Below are positions 34,446 through 43,993 of a stretch of 64,000 nucleotides of DNA, in pieces. Positions within the stretch are counted from its first letter, which is position 1. Each line of letters starts with the position of its first letter. The position numbers and the translations under genes are program-made. This stretch comes from Candidatus Nitrosopumilus sp. GTDB taxonomy: Archaea; Thermoproteota; Nitrososphaeria; Nitrososphaerales; Nitrosopumilaceae. The stretch covers positions 1 to 64,000 of the forward strand of contig JAOLZN010000004.1 in assembly GCA_028343855.1 (NCBI GenBank), in the 5' to 3' direction. The notes under the pieces are model-generated. The model saw nothing but the letters and a program-made list of their open reading frames with translations, was not told where the DNA came from and did not search any database.

Positions 34446-34775
34446 CTAAACACCAAGTGTTTCTGCTTTACTTAATTCGAGAAATACTTTATCACCAACT
34501 GAAAGTCCCATCTCTTTGTATTCGTGCATTTCAAGTTTCAATTGAGTGATTCCAGATTGCATTCCAAAACCCCCACCAGCACCAGACATCATCTTGTTAA
34601 GGTCTTTCATCATATCATTCATGTTTGAAAATCCCATTACCTTTGGAGAGCCAAAAGCAGCAGGTGGGTTTTGATTTCCATCTTTAAGATCTTTTAGTGA
34701 AGATAGTGAAAGTACAACATATGGTGCTCCATCGGGAGCAGAATCAATGCTTTTTACAACAAATTCTTTCTTCAT
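34446..34775 (-). CDS. Hypothetical protein with Gly/Met-rich middle
   Basis: A protein of 109 residues. Beta-rich ends (EFVVKSIDSAPDGAPYVVLSLSSL; LKLEMHEYKEMGLSVGDKVFLELSKAE) flank a flexible Met/Gly-rich middle (NMNDMMKDLNKMMSGAGGGFGMQSG). No family recognised. Single gene. Confidence 0.7.
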   Translation of the reverse strand: MKKEFVVKSIDSAPDGAPYVVLSLSSLKDLKDGNQNPPAAFGSPKVMGFSNMNDMMKDLNKMMSGAGGGFGMQSGITQLKLEMHEYKEMGLSVGDKVFLELSKAETLGV

Positions 34776-34861
34776 ATCTAACCTACTAGGTTTATCTATA
34801 TAATTTTAATATTTTGAGCTGAATTTATCAAAATTGAAGATTTAATTACAAATTTGAATAA

Positions 34862-35416
34862 ATGGAATCATTGACAGAACCACTAAAAACAAAGTTAGAA
34901 TATTATGGGATTTCACCTTGGGAAATAGAAGTATTGTATGGATTTCTAAATTCCAGATTCACTATACTACAAGAAGAAATAGAAAATAATGATGAAAATT
35001 TTGTAAGTTTTCTAGATATACATATTCCCTTAGAATTTAATGAGGCGTTTTTCAAATGGTTTGATTTTAAACGTTGGGAAAAAGTGAAGGATGTTTTAAA
35101 AGAATACAAACGAAGACGCGGAAGTAGAAATGCATTAAAAATTAAAATTAATTTTGCAGGAAACCCAAAAATAGTATTTACTATAGATGTAGTTGATAGA
35201 CAATGGTTTAACAATGCAGTAGAAAAAATGGATTTTGTTATAGAGTTATTGCCACATCATCTTGATCCTCAAAAGATTCCACAAGGGATAAGAGAAATCA
35301 ATTACAAATTTGATGTAGAATCAGTCAGATGGAGATTAGAAATAGCAAAAACAAAAGATAAAGAATTTACATTCAGAGGAGACGTCTGGAAAGAAATTAA
35401 GAAAGAAATTGAATGA
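34862..35416 (+). CDS. Hypothetical soluble protein
   Basis: A protein of 184 residues, acidic and lysine-rich, with no membrane segment (EPLKTKLEYYGISPWEIEVLYGFLNSRF; RRRGSRNALKIKINFAGNPKIVFTIDVVDRQWFNNAVEKMDFVIELLPHHL). The middle looks like an alpha/beta fold. No motif recognised. Single gene, converging on the 2-oxoacid oxidoreductase operon. Confidence 0.7.
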   Translation: MESLTEPLKTKLEYYGISPWEIEVLYGFLNSRFTILQEEIENNDENFVSFLDIHIPLEFNEAFFKWFDFKRWEKVKDVLKEYKRRRGSRNALKIKINFAGNPKIVFTIDVVDRQWFNNAVEKMDFVIELLPHHLDPQKIPQGIREINYKFDVESVRWRLEIAKTKDKEFTFRGDVWKEIKKEIE

Positions 35417-35424
35417 AACAATGA

Positions 35425-36387
35425 TTAAACATTTAGAGAATCTAAAATTTTTGAAATATCAGTATTAGGTAATCCAGAATCAGATATAATTTGTTTTGCA
35501 GGGGGATTTTCAAGATAATTTGGAATTTTGTCAGTCAATCTAGTACTAAATGGGGAAACCAATTCATTTTGATAGAAAACACCAGTTGGAATTTTATCAC
35601 CCCATTCAAGTGATTTCACTAAAGCTTGAGATAGTTTTTCATTAACTTCGACTTCACCAGCATAATTTACAGTTGGATCAAATTTGGTATCTTCAAGTTT
35701 ATAGATTCTAGAATGTCTTTCCATGGATTCTTTAGCTTGATCAACACCAGCATACCAATCTCGAGTATTAACATCATTGTAAGTGGGACATGGTTGCAAC
35801 ACATCAAGAAATGAGAGACCTTTGTGTTTAACTGCTTTAACAATTAAATCTTTGAGATGTCTAACATCATAAGAATATCCACGTGCAACAAAAGTAAAGC
35901 CGCTAGCTACTGCCAATCCAATTGGGTTAACATTAGAATTAGTATTTGGGGAAGGAAGAGATTTTGTTTGTTCACCAAGTTTTAGTGTTGGAGATGCCTG
36001 TCCTTTTGTTAATCCGTAAACACCATTATCAAAAATAATGTAAGTCATATCGATATTTCGCCTTCCTGCTGCAACAAAATGACCGGCACCGATTCCCAAT
36101 CCATCACCATCACCACCAACTGCGACAACAGTCATGTCAGGATTTGCAAGTTTTCCACCTTGAGCAAAAGTTAGAACTCTACCATGTAATGTATGTACAC
36201 CATAGGTATTGATGAAATGAGATGTTTTTCCAGAACAACCAATTCCTGAAAAAATGGTAGCTTTATCACGTTCAATTCCCATTTCAGCTAATGCCATCTG
36301 TAATGCATTTACAATACCAAAATCGCCACATCCAGGACACCAATCATTATGTACATCAGTTTTATAATCAGCAAGTTTAAGCGCCAT
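35425..36387 (-). CDS. 2-oxoacid:ferredoxin oxidoreductase beta subunit
   Basis: A protein of 320 residues with the TPP fold: [29 protein letters not shown], and the GDG-x-N-type motif [24 protein letters not shown]. With the alpha subunit it converts a 2-oxoacid and CoA to acyl-CoA and reduced ferredoxin, or the reverse reductive carboxylation. It overlaps the alpha gene by 11 bp. Confidence 0.92.
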   Translation of the reverse strand: MALKLADYKTDVHNDWCPGCGDFGIVNALQMALAEMGIERDKATIFSGIGCSGKTSHFINTYGVHTLHGRVLTFAQGGKLANPDMTVVAVGGDGDGLGIGAGHFVAAGRRNIDMTYIIFDNGVYGLTKGQASPTLKLGEQTKSLPSPNTNSNVNPIGLAVASGFTFVARGYSYDVRHLKDLIVKAVKHKGLSFLDVLQPCPTYNDVNTRDWYAGVDQAKESMERHSRIYKLEDTKFDPTVNYAGEVEVNEKLSQALVKSLEWGDKIPTGVFYQNELVSPFSTRLTDKIPNYLENPPAKQIISDSGLPNTDISKILDSLNV

Positions 36388-38284
36388 GGCTAAGAACCTC
36401 CCTTTTTTCAGCCTTATTTTCTACAATTTTCTTTAAAGAATCATAGAGTTCAGTACTTGTTATTCCTCTTCCAGTATATTTCAAAATATGGTAATCAATA
36501 TCTCGAGTAATATTTTGTTTGAAAATCTTACCTAATTGTCCTGAATGATTTGCTTCAATGTCAATCAATACTTTAGCATTCTTGAGTAGAGATTTAACAT
36601 ATTCGGTAGGGAAAGGGTGTAATAATTTTATTTGAACAAATCCAATATCAATTCCTTCTTTTTTTAGCATGGATTGTGCATCAAGAATTGGACCCTTTGT
36701 GGAACCCCAAGAAATTATTGTGTAATCATGAATTTCAAACGGCACAGCTTGATCAGACACAGGAATTGTTTCTAATGCTAAATCTAATCTAGACATTCTC
36801 TTATCCATCATCTTTATGCGAACTTGTGGATCTTCAGTAATGTGACCATATTCATCAGACTCATCACCAGTGTTCCAAAATACACCATTATCCATTCCAA
36901 GTTTAGAACGAGGTGAAATTCCATCATCAGTTAAAGCAAATCGTTTGTACTCACCTTCAATTTTATCCAATAATTTTCCACGATCAATTGAAATTTTCTT
37001 TGGATTAAATTTTTTACAAGTTACAACAGAACTTGACAAAAATTTATCCATCATGTGAATTACAGGGATTTGATATTTGTCAGCATAATTAAAACAATTC
37101 CCAGTATCATAGAAACTCTCTTCAATATCACCTGAAGCATAAACTATTTTTGGAAAATCACCACACCCTGCAAATACGGTAAAAAGTAAATCATCTTGAC
37201 CATGACGGGTTGGTAAACCTGTTGAAGGTCCACTTCTCTGATACAGAGTAATTACTACGGCAACCTCATTAATTCCAGCCCATCCAAGTGCCTCAGTCAT
37301 TAATGCAAATCCAGGACCAGACGTAGATGTTGATGAGCGAGTTCCAGTAAGGGCAGCACCAATCATCATACCTATTGCAGAAATTTCATCTTCAGTTTGA
37401 ACAACAATAGTAGAACCAGGTCTATCATTTTCAATTTCTAAAATTTCATTTGATTCTAAATAGACACTTTCGTCAGATGCAGGAGTAATCGGGTAATAAG
37501 ATTGAAACCTACAACCTGAAACCATTTTACCAAGGGAACAACCAAAATGACCTTGAACAAGAATTGTATCAAGTTGTTTTTCAACTCCAGTTAAAGTATG
37601 ATCAAAATTTTCAAAATTTGTTGATGAATATTTATATGAAAAAGTTGCAGCCTGTTTGTTTATTTCTGCAATTTTTGGTTTTTTAGAAAAGATATCATCA
37701 ATGGAATCAACTAATGAATTAGATGGCATTTTTATTAATCCTAAAGATAATGAAACACCAAGTACATTGTACATTCTAACTAAACCACGTAATCTAGGAT
37801 TGTCAACTTCTTCAGAAAGGGTTTCCAGTAAACTTTTGAAAGAAACAGGGTAAAGTTTCACTCCTTTTTCTTTTGCTACTTCCAAAACTCCTGCAATAGT
37901 AAATGGCTTATTTTTTGATTCAAGTAAATTATGTAATCTCTCTTTGAATGGTCCATCCAAAGTTCTAACTCTATCAGTATCTGTATTTTCTAATTCAGAA
38001 TCATAAATGATTCCACCATTAGAAGAAATTTCATCAAAATGACGAAAAATTGTTTCAGCATCAAATGAAACCATCAAATCTACATCATTGACATTAGAAT
38101 GAATTTTTTCATCGGAAACTCTAACTGTAAAGTAACTATGTTCTCCTTTGATATTTGAATAAAATTCTCTTTTACCAAATATTTGATAACCCATTTGAGC
38201 ACAAACTTTGGAAAAAATGTTAGCTCCAGATTCCACCCCACTTCCTTGAGGTCCACCTATTAACCAAGTAAAATCAGTACTCAT
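36377..38284 (-). CDS. 2-oxoacid:ferredoxin oxidoreductase alpha subunit (gamma-alpha fusion)
   Basis: A protein of 635 residues. Residues 1-190 are the gamma domain ([30 protein letters not shown]); the rest is the alpha domain with [15 protein letters not shown], the YPITP motif, and [23 protein letters not shown]. This fusion is the archaeal two-subunit form (Sulfolobus type) with broad 2-oxoacid use. The substrate (pyruvate or 2-oxoglutarate) is undetermined. Confidence 0.92.
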   Translation of the reverse strand: MSTDFTWLIGGPQGSGVESGANIFSKVCAQMGYQIFGKREFYSNIKGEHSYFTVRVSDEKIHSNVNDVDLMVSFDAETIFRHFDEISSNGGIIYDSELENTDTDRVRTLDGPFKERLHNLLESKNKPFTIAGVLEVAKEKGVKLYPVSFKSLLETLSEEVDNPRLRGLVRMYNVLGVSLSLGLIKMPSNSLVDSIDDIFSKKPKIAEINKQAATFSYKYSSTNFENFDHTLTGVEKQLDTILVQGHFGCSLGKMVSGCRFQSYYPITPASDESVYLESNEILEIENDRPGSTIVVQTEDEISAIGMMIGAALTGTRSSTSTSGPGFALMTEALGWAGINEVAVVITLYQRSGPSTGLPTRHGQDDLLFTVFAGCGDFPKIVYASGDIEESFYDTGNCFNYADKYQIPVIHMMDKFLSSSVVTCKKFNPKKISIDRGKLLDKIEGEYKRFALTDDGISPRSKLGMDNGVFWNTGDESDEYGHITEDPQVRIKMMDKRMSRLDLALETIPVSDQAVPFEIHDYTIISWGSTKGPILDAQSMLKKEGIDIGFVQIKLLHPFPTEYVKSLLKNAKVLIDIEANHSGQLGKIFKQNITRDIDYHILKYTGRGITSTELYDSLKKIVENKAEKREVLSHGA

Positions 38285-38337
38285 AAGAATTTACAGCCTT
38301 TTTTCAAATAATAACCACATGGTAAACAACTATTCAA

Positions 38338-38484
38338 TTATCCACCTGTCGCTGCATCAAATAATGCACATTCACATTTATCACGTTCACCACAATAAGG
38401 ACACACACATACACATTTTTCAATAGAATTACCACAATCTATACAAATAGCAAATTCTTCTTCTTCTTCAATTTTAGAAGACAT
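38338..38484 (-). CDS. 48-residue cysteine-rich zinc-binding mini-protein
   Basis: Too short for the ORF track. It reads MSSKIEEEEEFAICIDCG then NSIEKCVCVCPYCGERDKCEC and ends ALFDAATGG. Nine cysteines, with CxxC pairs CIDC and CPYC like a zinc ribbon plus extra CVCVC. It starts as a separate ORF 53 bp before the oxidoreductase alpha gene on the same strand, so it may be co-transcribed. Dense CxxC spacing makes a chance ORF unlikely; function unknown. Confidence 0.65.
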   Translation of the reverse strand: MSSKIEEEEEFAICIDCGNSIEKCVCVCPYCGERDKCECALFDAATGG

Positions 38485-38536
38485 AATCAAGATAGAAGGA
38501 AATCGTATAAATGGTTTGAGATAAATCTGAAGACTA

Positions 38537-39505
38537 ATGAAGGAAAAAATATTTCTTACAAGAACAATACATGATTTTGCATTAAAAGAGTTAAAAAAGA
38601 AATTTCTAGTTGAGATCCATAAAGGAAAGATACCAATACCTCAAAGTACATTAAAATCCAAAATAAAAAAAATAAATGGATTAATTTGTTTTCCATATGA
38701 TAAAATAAATAAAGAAATAATCCAATCAGCAGAAAATCTCAAAGTAATTAGTACATACAGTGTAGGATATGATCATATCGATACACAATTTGCAAAAGAA
38801 AAGAAAATCAGAGTTGGATACACTCCAGAAGTTTTAACAGATGCTACAGCAGATATGGCATTTGGGTTATTGATTGATTTGTTAAGAAGAATTTCAGAAG
38901 GCGACAGGCTAATTAGAAAAGGAAACTGGAAGCAAATCTATGGTGCATATGATTATGTGGGATTAGATCTTCAGGGTAAAACCTTAGGCATAGTTGGTTT
39001 AGGTAGAATTGGAAAAACACTTGCACAAAGAGCAAAAGCATTCAATATGAAAACAATATACCACAACAGAAAACAAATTAGTAAAACAGAGGAGAAAAAA
39101 TTAGGAGTAAAATATACAACATTTGATAAATTAATTTCTCAAAGTGACATCATTTCAATACATGTTCCACATACAGAAGAAACTAATCAAATGTTTAATA
39201 TGAAAAATTTTAAAAAAATGAAAAATACAGCATTTTTAATTAATACATCACGAGGTAAAGTTGTAAATGAAAAAGATCTTGTGACAGCATTAAAACAAAA
39301 AATAATTGCAGGTGCAGGATTAGACGTATTTCAAATAGAACCAATGAATAAAAATCACCCATTAACAAAATTAGAAAATATAGTTTTAGCACCACACATA
39401 GGAAGTTCTACAAAAGAGACTAGAAATAAAATGGCAGAAATTACTATAAAAAATTTAATTTTGGGAATTAAAGGTAAAAAACCAATTTATTCAATAGGAT
39501 ATTGA
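38537..39505 (+). CDS. D-isomer 2-hydroxyacid dehydrogenase
   Basis: A protein of 322 residues. NAD-binding GIVGLGRIGKTLAQRAKAFNMKTIYHNR (GxGxxG), catalytic Arg in NTSRGKVV, Glu in DVFQIEP and His in LAPHIGSST are present. It resembles glyoxylate/hydroxypyruvate reductases; phosphoglycerate dehydrogenase is less likely because there is no ACT domain. The gene is single, divergent from the Cys-rich gene. Confidence 0.9.
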   Translation: MKEKIFLTRTIHDFALKELKKKFLVEIHKGKIPIPQSTLKSKIKKINGLICFPYDKINKEIIQSAENLKVISTYSVGYDHIDTQFAKEKKIRVGYTPEVLTDATADMAFGLLIDLLRRISEGDRLIRKGNWKQIYGAYDYVGLDLQGKTLGIVGLGRIGKTLAQRAKAFNMKTIYHNRKQISKTEEKKLGVKYTTFDKLISQSDIISIHVPHTEETNQMFNMKNFKKMKNTAFLINTSRGKVVNEKDLVTALKQKIIAGAGLDVFQIEPMNKNHPLTKLENIVLAPHIGSSTKETRNKMAEITIKNLILGIKGKKPIYSIGY

Positions 39506-39574
39506 TTATTACGCGTAAGTAACATACAATCAAAATGTTGAGTTTTTATATTGAAATTATCAAATAGGGTTAAG

Positions 39575-39664
39575 TTGAAAAAATTCAAACACACTAACGA
39601 AGAATTAGAATTAGCAAAAATACAGACTGAAAAAGAGAAAAAGAAAAAAGAATCTGAAGATTGA
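39575..39664 (+). CDS. Possible 29-residue charged mini-protein
   Basis: From TTG it reads MKKFKHTNEELELAKIQTEKEKKKKESED, almost entirely charged. It lies 69 bp after the dehydrogenase stop and ends directly before a strong hairpin/T-run terminator. Low complexity and size make coding status doubtful. Confidence 0.35.
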   Translation: MKKFKHTNEELELAKIQTEKEKKKKESED

Positions 39665-39674
39665 TACTTTTTTG

Positions 39675-39703
39675 CTTGTCTTTTTCAGACAAGATTTTTT
39701 TTT
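39675..39703 (+). terminator. Hairpin and T-run terminator
   Basis: CTTGTCT-ttttc-AGACAAG forms a perfect 7-bp stem followed by ATTTTTTTTT. It follows the small ORF and marks the 3' end of the dehydrogenase transcript; the T-run ends at the stop of a convergent gene. Confidence 0.6.
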
Positions 39704-40079
39704 AAAATTTAATTTTTGAAGAATATTTATCATGTAATGAATCATAGAGAACTTTTCGTTCAGAAATTAAATTTTTTGATTCATCATACATCTTTGTAAA
39801 AAATGCAGCCACAATGCGTTCATCATGCGCATCAAAAAATCTTATACTAAAACTAATTTTTTCAGGTCGTTGTTCTTGAATAAATTCAGCAGATTTTATC
39901 ATCTCAGAATTAATGTGCATGTGTGCAGGTCCATCATTGTCTCCAATTGTAATCCATTTTTCTTTTTGACGTATAGTAAGAGAATTACTGCGAATTTCGC
40001 AAGTCGCTGCAATATTTTTTGTAATTAGTAAAACATCATCTACTTTAATTATATCAGATAAAAGTTCAAAAAGCAACAA
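39702..40079 (-). CDS. Hypothetical protein
   Basis: A protein of 125 residues, probably beta-rich (ITKNIAATCEIRSNSLTIRQKEKWITIGDNDGPAHMHINSEMIKSAEFIQEQRPEKISFSIRFFDAHDERIVAAFFTKMYDE). The stretch DNDGPAHMHI and later FFDAHDE could bind a metal, but no family is recognised. Its stop overlaps a terminator T-run from the other strand. Confidence 0.7.
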   Translation of the reverse strand: MLLFELLSDIIKVDDVLLITKNIAATCEIRSNSLTIRQKEKWITIGDNDGPAHMHINSEMIKSAEFIQEQRPEKISFSIRFFDAHDERIVAAFFTKMYDESKNLISERKVLYDSLHDKYSSKIKF

Positions 40080-40121
40080 TTATTTCAAGTAAAGTAAATT
40101 ATTATAATTTTTTCATTGTGA

Positions 40122-40397
40122 TTAGAGTTTATTCATGTCAATTTGAACAAGATCATCAACATCACCATGAACACAGTCAGTTCCTACAGATTTTACAGGT
40201 GTGAAACTAATTTTTCCATTATGAATTTTTCCTTCACTTTGGAGTATTCCAAGCTTTCCAGTTACAACAGATTTGTGTTTCTGACAAGTTAAGCCAAACA
40301 TGTATTCATCGGTTCCATCAACAATTGACACAATAAATTCAGGAGGGTTTACACATTGTTTTCCCTCTTCCATAACTGAACATTTATCGGGCATCAT
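40122..40397 (-). CDS. Small Cys/His protein of unknown function
   Basis: A protein of 91 residues. Cysteines and a histidine (DKCSVMEEGKQCVNPPEF ... FGLTCQKHKSVV ... CVHGDVDDL) have zinc-site-like spacing in a treble-clef style, CxxxxxxxxC-x22-CxxH. Mostly beta otherwise. No family recognised. Confidence 0.7.
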   Translation of the reverse strand: MMPDKCSVMEEGKQCVNPPEFIVSIVDGTDEYMFGLTCQKHKSVVTGKLGILQSEGKIHNGKISFTPVKSVGTDCVHGDVDDLVQIDMNKL

Positions 40398-40479
40398 AAT
40401 AAAATTGAATATTATATCAGATATTAATCTTAAGCGTGATAGATTTAATTTAATATCAACTAATGCAATGTAAAGTTAA

Positions 40480-41790
40480 TTGAAAGATAATTTTGATTTG
40501 GTTATAGTTGGTGGAGGAATTTTAGGTACTTCACTTTCATATTTTTTATCATTTCTAAATAAATCTAAAAAAATTGCAGTGATTGAACAAGAAAATAATG
40601 TTGCACAGCATACTAGTGGTAGAAATACAGGAAAAGTTCATGCTCCGTATCTATACAACCCTGAAAAGAAAAAATTATTTGCAAATGCAGCATTTCATGG
40701 TTATGAAATGTGGAAAGAATATGCAAAATTACAAAATTTACCATTTAAAGAAGATGGGGTAATAGAAGTTGCATTAGATGAAAAGGGAATCAAAGTTCTT
40801 GAAAAATATCTAAAATGGGGAAAACAAAACGGATTAGAAGAAAAAGATATTGAATTAATAGATAAAAAAGAATTAAAGAAAATTGAACCAGAAATTAAAT
40901 GTGAATCAGCACTTCATGTACATAGGGATGGTTCAACAGATTATTCCATACTAACAAAATCAATTTTAAAAGATAGTGAAAAAAATGGAATTAATTTTCT
41001 TTTTAATAAAAAAATAACTCAAATAAAAAAAAATAATGATAAATGGGAAATTATAATTGATGAAAATCATAAAATTTTTGCAGATTTTTTAATTAATGCT
41101 GCAGGAGGTCAAGCAATTGATATTGCGCACAGTGTAGGAGTTGCAAAAAATCTTACAGATGTTCATTTTAGGGGAGAGTATTGGAAAACTCCAAAAAAAT
41201 ATCATAATTTAACTAAAACTAGTGTATATTCAGTTCCAGAATTCCCAGATTATCCATTCTTAGATCCTCACTGGATAGTTAGAGTGGATGGAAGTTGTGA
41301 AATTGGACCAAATGCAGTTCCTGTTTTTAGCCCATATGGATATGACACTACAGAAAATATCAAGGAGTTTATTCCAAAAATTCTTGAAATGTTAGGTTCT
41401 GGTGCAAGAAAAACAATTTTTGATAAACAGTTTCAAGAACTTGCTTTTAGTGAAATACAATCATCAATGTCAAAATCAGTAATGGTTGAAAGAGTAAAAA
41501 AATTTCTACCAAAAATTAATCCAAAAGAAATAACAGTGAAAGGAACTGCGGGGATAAGATCATCAGTGATTAATGAAAAAGGGAAATTTGTTCCAGATGT
41601 AATTTTACTTGAAGAAGATAAATCATTTCATATCTTAAATTATAATTCACCAGGGGCTACAGGCGCATTACCATTTTCAGCACACATTATCAATGAATTA
41701 CACAAAAGTGGTTTATTTGAAAATAATGAAACAGAAGTACAATGTGGACCTTGGAAATTTAATGAAATTATTGAAAAATTAGAAAAATAA
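40480..41790 (+). CDS. FAD-dependent L-2-hydroxyglutarate oxidase-like protein
   Basis: A protein of 436 residues from a TTG start. FDLVIVGGGILGTSLSYFLSFL is the FAD Rossmann motif; VIEQENNVAQHTSGRNTGKVHAPYLY and the C-terminal GTAGIRSSVIN ... NYNSPGATGALPFSAHI fit the LhgO/DAO group. It probably oxidises L-2-hydroxyglutarate or a related 2-hydroxyacid. Its stop lies 2 bp from tRNA-Ser on the other strand. Confidence 0.85.
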   Translation: MKDNFDLVIVGGGILGTSLSYFLSFLNKSKKIAVIEQENNVAQHTSGRNTGKVHAPYLYNPEKKKLFANAAFHGYEMWKEYAKLQNLPFKEDGVIEVALDEKGIKVLEKYLKWGKQNGLEEKDIELIDKKELKKIEPEIKCESALHVHRDGSTDYSILTKSILKDSEKNGINFLFNKKITQIKKNNDKWEIIIDENHKIFADFLINAAGGQAIDIAHSVGVAKNLTDVHFRGEYWKTPKKYHNLTKTSVYSVPEFPDYPFLDPHWIVRVDGSCEIGPNAVPVFSPYGYDTTENIKEFIPKILEMLGSGARKTIFDKQFQELAFSEIQSSMSKSVMVERVKKFLPKINPKEITVKGTAGIRSSVINEKGKFVPDVILLEEDKSFHILNYNSPGATGALPFSAHIINELHKSGLFENNETEVQCGPWKFNEIIEKLEK

Positions 41791-41792
41791 AA

Positions 41793-41894
41793 TGGCGCCG
41801 AGAGAGAGATTTGAACTCTCGTTCCCTTGCGAGAACGCGCTTTATGGTTAAACAATTTCCAGGCGCGCGCCCTACCAGGCTAGGCGACCTCGGC
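41793..41894 (-). tRNA. tRNA-Ser (GGA anticodon) with 15-nt intron, CCA encoded
   Basis: Reading the minus strand: acceptor GCCGAGG pairs with TCTCGGC (one G-T pair), D stem GCCT/GGGC, anticodon stem CGCGC/GCGCG, loop CTGGAA|A giving anticodon GGA. A 15-nt intron ATTGTTTAACCATAA (41842-41856) lies at the canonical 37/38 site. The long variable arm (GTTC...GGAAC) marks a class II tRNA, and T arm GAGAG-TTCAAAT-CTCTC. Discriminator G and CCA are encoded. The EndA gene in this window would remove the intron. Confidence 0.92.
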
Positions 41895-41961
41895 AGAAGT
41901 CTTGCGACAATTCTATTTCATAAAATGTGATTATAAATTATGTTATTATCTACAATTTAGA

Positions 41962-42468
41962 TTACTTCCAAATTGTGACAGTAGTAGATTTTTCTATATT
42001 ATTTCCTTTGTCATCTAGTGCTTTTACAGATATTTTGTAAACACCTTCCAATATAACATCACCATCATTTTTCTTTTGATCCCAAGAAAAAATAACTTCA
42101 TCTCCAGGATCAAGTGTGGAAATTACTTGGGCAGAGATTGGAGAATACATCAATATTCCAGATAATCCAGTTATTTTCAAACCATATGATGAATCAGAAA
42201 AAGTTAATTCGTTAGTTCCAGAATTTATAATTCTAATTTCTATTGATTCATCTTGTTTAAAATCAAATTTTTCAGTAACAATTGAAATAGAAGAACCTTC
42301 AACAAAAACCAATTGAGTAGTAGTTTTAAAATCAATCAGATAAACACCAAATGCAAATCCAGCTATAATTCCAACACCAATAAAAATAACGAGACTTTTC
42401 GCTAACAATTCTTTGAAAATAAATTTAGGATGTTTTAATCCTTTGGAGGAGTAGGTTTTGTTCTCCAT
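41962..42468 (-). CDS. Membrane-anchored BsuPI-like beta-sandwich protein
   Basis: A protein of 168 residues with one membrane segment (SLVIFIGVGIIAGFAFGVYLI) and an outside beta-sandwich: SIEIRIINSGTNELTFSDSSYGLKI, STLDPGDEVIFSWDQKKNDGDVILEGVYKISV. The last piece resembles BsuPI-type intracellular proteinase inhibitor domains. It overlaps cbf5 by 34 bp, so the true start may be downstream. Function unknown. Confidence 0.65.
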   Translation of the reverse strand: MENKTYSSKGLKHPKFIFKELLAKSLVIFIGVGIIAGFAFGVYLIDFKTTTQLVFVEGSSISIVTEKFDFKQDESIEIRIINSGTNELTFSDSSYGLKITGLSGILMYSPISAQVISTLDPGDEVIFSWDQKKNDGDVILEGVYKISVKALDDKGNNIEKSTTVTIWK

Positions 42469-43436
42469 TTTTTTGGGTAAGTGTTTGGAGCCATAATAAT
42501 TCTCTTTGTAACAAATGCATATCCCTTTGTTGCATCACGAATTTCTTCCTCATCCATTGTAGATTCTGCCAATGCAACAGCTTCACCTTTTTGCGTATAA
42601 ATTCCAACAATATCTCCAGATTTCAAGTGTGAAGAAATCTTCAAAACACCAGGAATTGCAAGTTGAGCTCCATGACACATAGCATCAACAGCAGAGTCAC
42701 GTATGACTACAGATTTTAATTCACTTAATGCAAATTCAACAGGTTTTATCATTTCCATTAATTTACTATCATCTTTCTTTTCTTCCCAAATAGCAAAAGC
42801 ATCAGCCAATTCATGTAAAGTTACTAAGCCATCTTTTTCATGAAATTGATCTACTCTACTTCTTCTAAGTTCAACCATTGTTGCACCAGGACCTAAAACT
42901 TCACCCATATCATAATATAATTTTCTAATGTATGTTCCAGCTTCACATAGAATTCTAGTTAACAACAATCTTTCTTTTTGTTCAATTAGTTCTAATTCGT
43001 AAATTGTTCTAGTTCGAGTTTGTCTAACAACAGCAGAACGTTGAGGGGGTTTCTGAAAAATTTCACCGGTAAACATTTCAATTATCTCAGAAAGTTTTTC
43101 TTTAGATGGTAATGAATGCACTCTACCTAATGCATGATATTCTTTGGGACCATAAAGTAAAACTCCCAAAGCTTTAGTTGCTTCACCCAAACCCAATGGT
43201 AAAACTCCAGAAACTTGAGGATCCAATGTCCCACTATGACCAATTTTGTCAAGTTTCAAAATACGTTTTGTCCAGGCTACAGTTTCATGACTAGTAGGAC
43301 CAGGAGGTTTATCCAAAAGAATAATTCCATTATTCAATAATTGTTCAATTGTTCGCTTATCGTAATAGGTACCATAAGCATCATCAGTAATATCCTGATC
43401 AATTTCAATTAAATTTTCTAGTTGTTTTAGGGTCAT
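42435..43436 (-). CDS. cbf5: tRNA/rRNA pseudouridine synthase Cbf5
   Basis: A protein of 333 residues. LLDKPPGPTSHETVAWTKRIL and GHSGTLDPQVSGVLPLGLGEATK with the catalytic Asp are the TruB/Cbf5 core; the PUA domain follows near 250-330 (VVIRDSAVDAMCHGAQLAIPGVL). In archaea it works with Nop10, Gar1 and L7Ae in H/ACA particles. Overlaps cmk by 4 bp, in a ribosomal operon as usual. Confidence 0.94.
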   Translation of the reverse strand: MTLKQLENLIEIDQDITDDAYGTYYDKRTIEQLLNNGIILLDKPPGPTSHETVAWTKRILKLDKIGHSGTLDPQVSGVLPLGLGEATKALGVLLYGPKEYHALGRVHSLPSKEKLSEIIEMFTGEIFQKPPQRSAVVRQTRTRTIYELELIEQKERLLLTRILCEAGTYIRKLYYDMGEVLGPGATMVELRRSRVDQFHEKDGLVTLHELADAFAIWEEKKDDSKLMEMIKPVEFALSELKSVVIRDSAVDAMCHGAQLAIPGVLKISSHLKSGDIVGIYTQKGEAVALAESTMDEEEIRDATKGYAFVTKRIIMAPNTYPKKWRTKPTPPKD

Positions 43437-43993
43437 AGTAGTTTTCTCACAGTTTCTGTTGTAACATCAATTACTTGATTTGCTGTTAAATTATCAGTAT
43501 TAATAATTACATCAAATACAGCTTTATCATCACCAAAGCTAAAACCATAAAGTTTTTTGTATAATGCTTTATTTTTATCAAAACGAGTCTTTGTTATTTC
43601 ATAAGCATTTTCAGAGCTCATGTTATCTCTAGATTGCATTCTTTCTGTGCTACTTGCATGAGATCCCTCTAACCATATTTTTACACCATCTTGAATTAAC
43701 CATGGTAATGTATAACTAGTAATTACCATACCACCTTGATTAAACAAGTCAGTTAATTTTTTATCTAAATTTTTATCAAATTCAGAATTTTCTTCACGTT
43801 GATTTAAAAATTTCATTCCTTCTTCAGTGTCCCACCAATCATCACCATCAGAATCAAATCCTTGCTCTTTAGCCATCTCTTTTAGAACATCTCCACCACT
43901 AAGATATTTTAAATTAAATTCTTTAGCTAATCCTTTAGCAACAGTAGTTTTTCCGACTGCAGGAGGGCCAGATATAACAATAGATTTTGTCAA
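43433..43993 (-). CDS. cmk: Cytidylate kinase (archaeal type)
   Basis: A protein of 186 residues with P-loop ISGPPAVGKTTVAKGLA, and LIQDGVKIWLEGSHASSTERMQSRDNMSSENA as the NMP-binding lid part. It phosphorylates CMP/dCMP with ATP. Between cbf5 and the EMC3-like gene, a common archaeal order. Confidence 0.93.
   Translation of the reverse strand: MTKSIVISGPPAVGKTTVAKGLAKEFNLKYLSGGDVLKEMAKEQGFDSDGDDWWDTEEGMKFLNQREENSEFDKNLDKKLTDLFNQGGMVITSYTLPWLIQDGVKIWLEGSHASSTERMQSRDNMSSENAYEITKTRFDKNKALYKKLYGFSFGDDKAVFDVIINTDNLTANQVIDVTTETVRKLL

Noticed and set aside
41640-41855. Minus-strand 71-aa ORF over tRNA-Ser
   Set aside because: It overlaps the tRNA gene and the FAD oxidase, so it is a chance frame.
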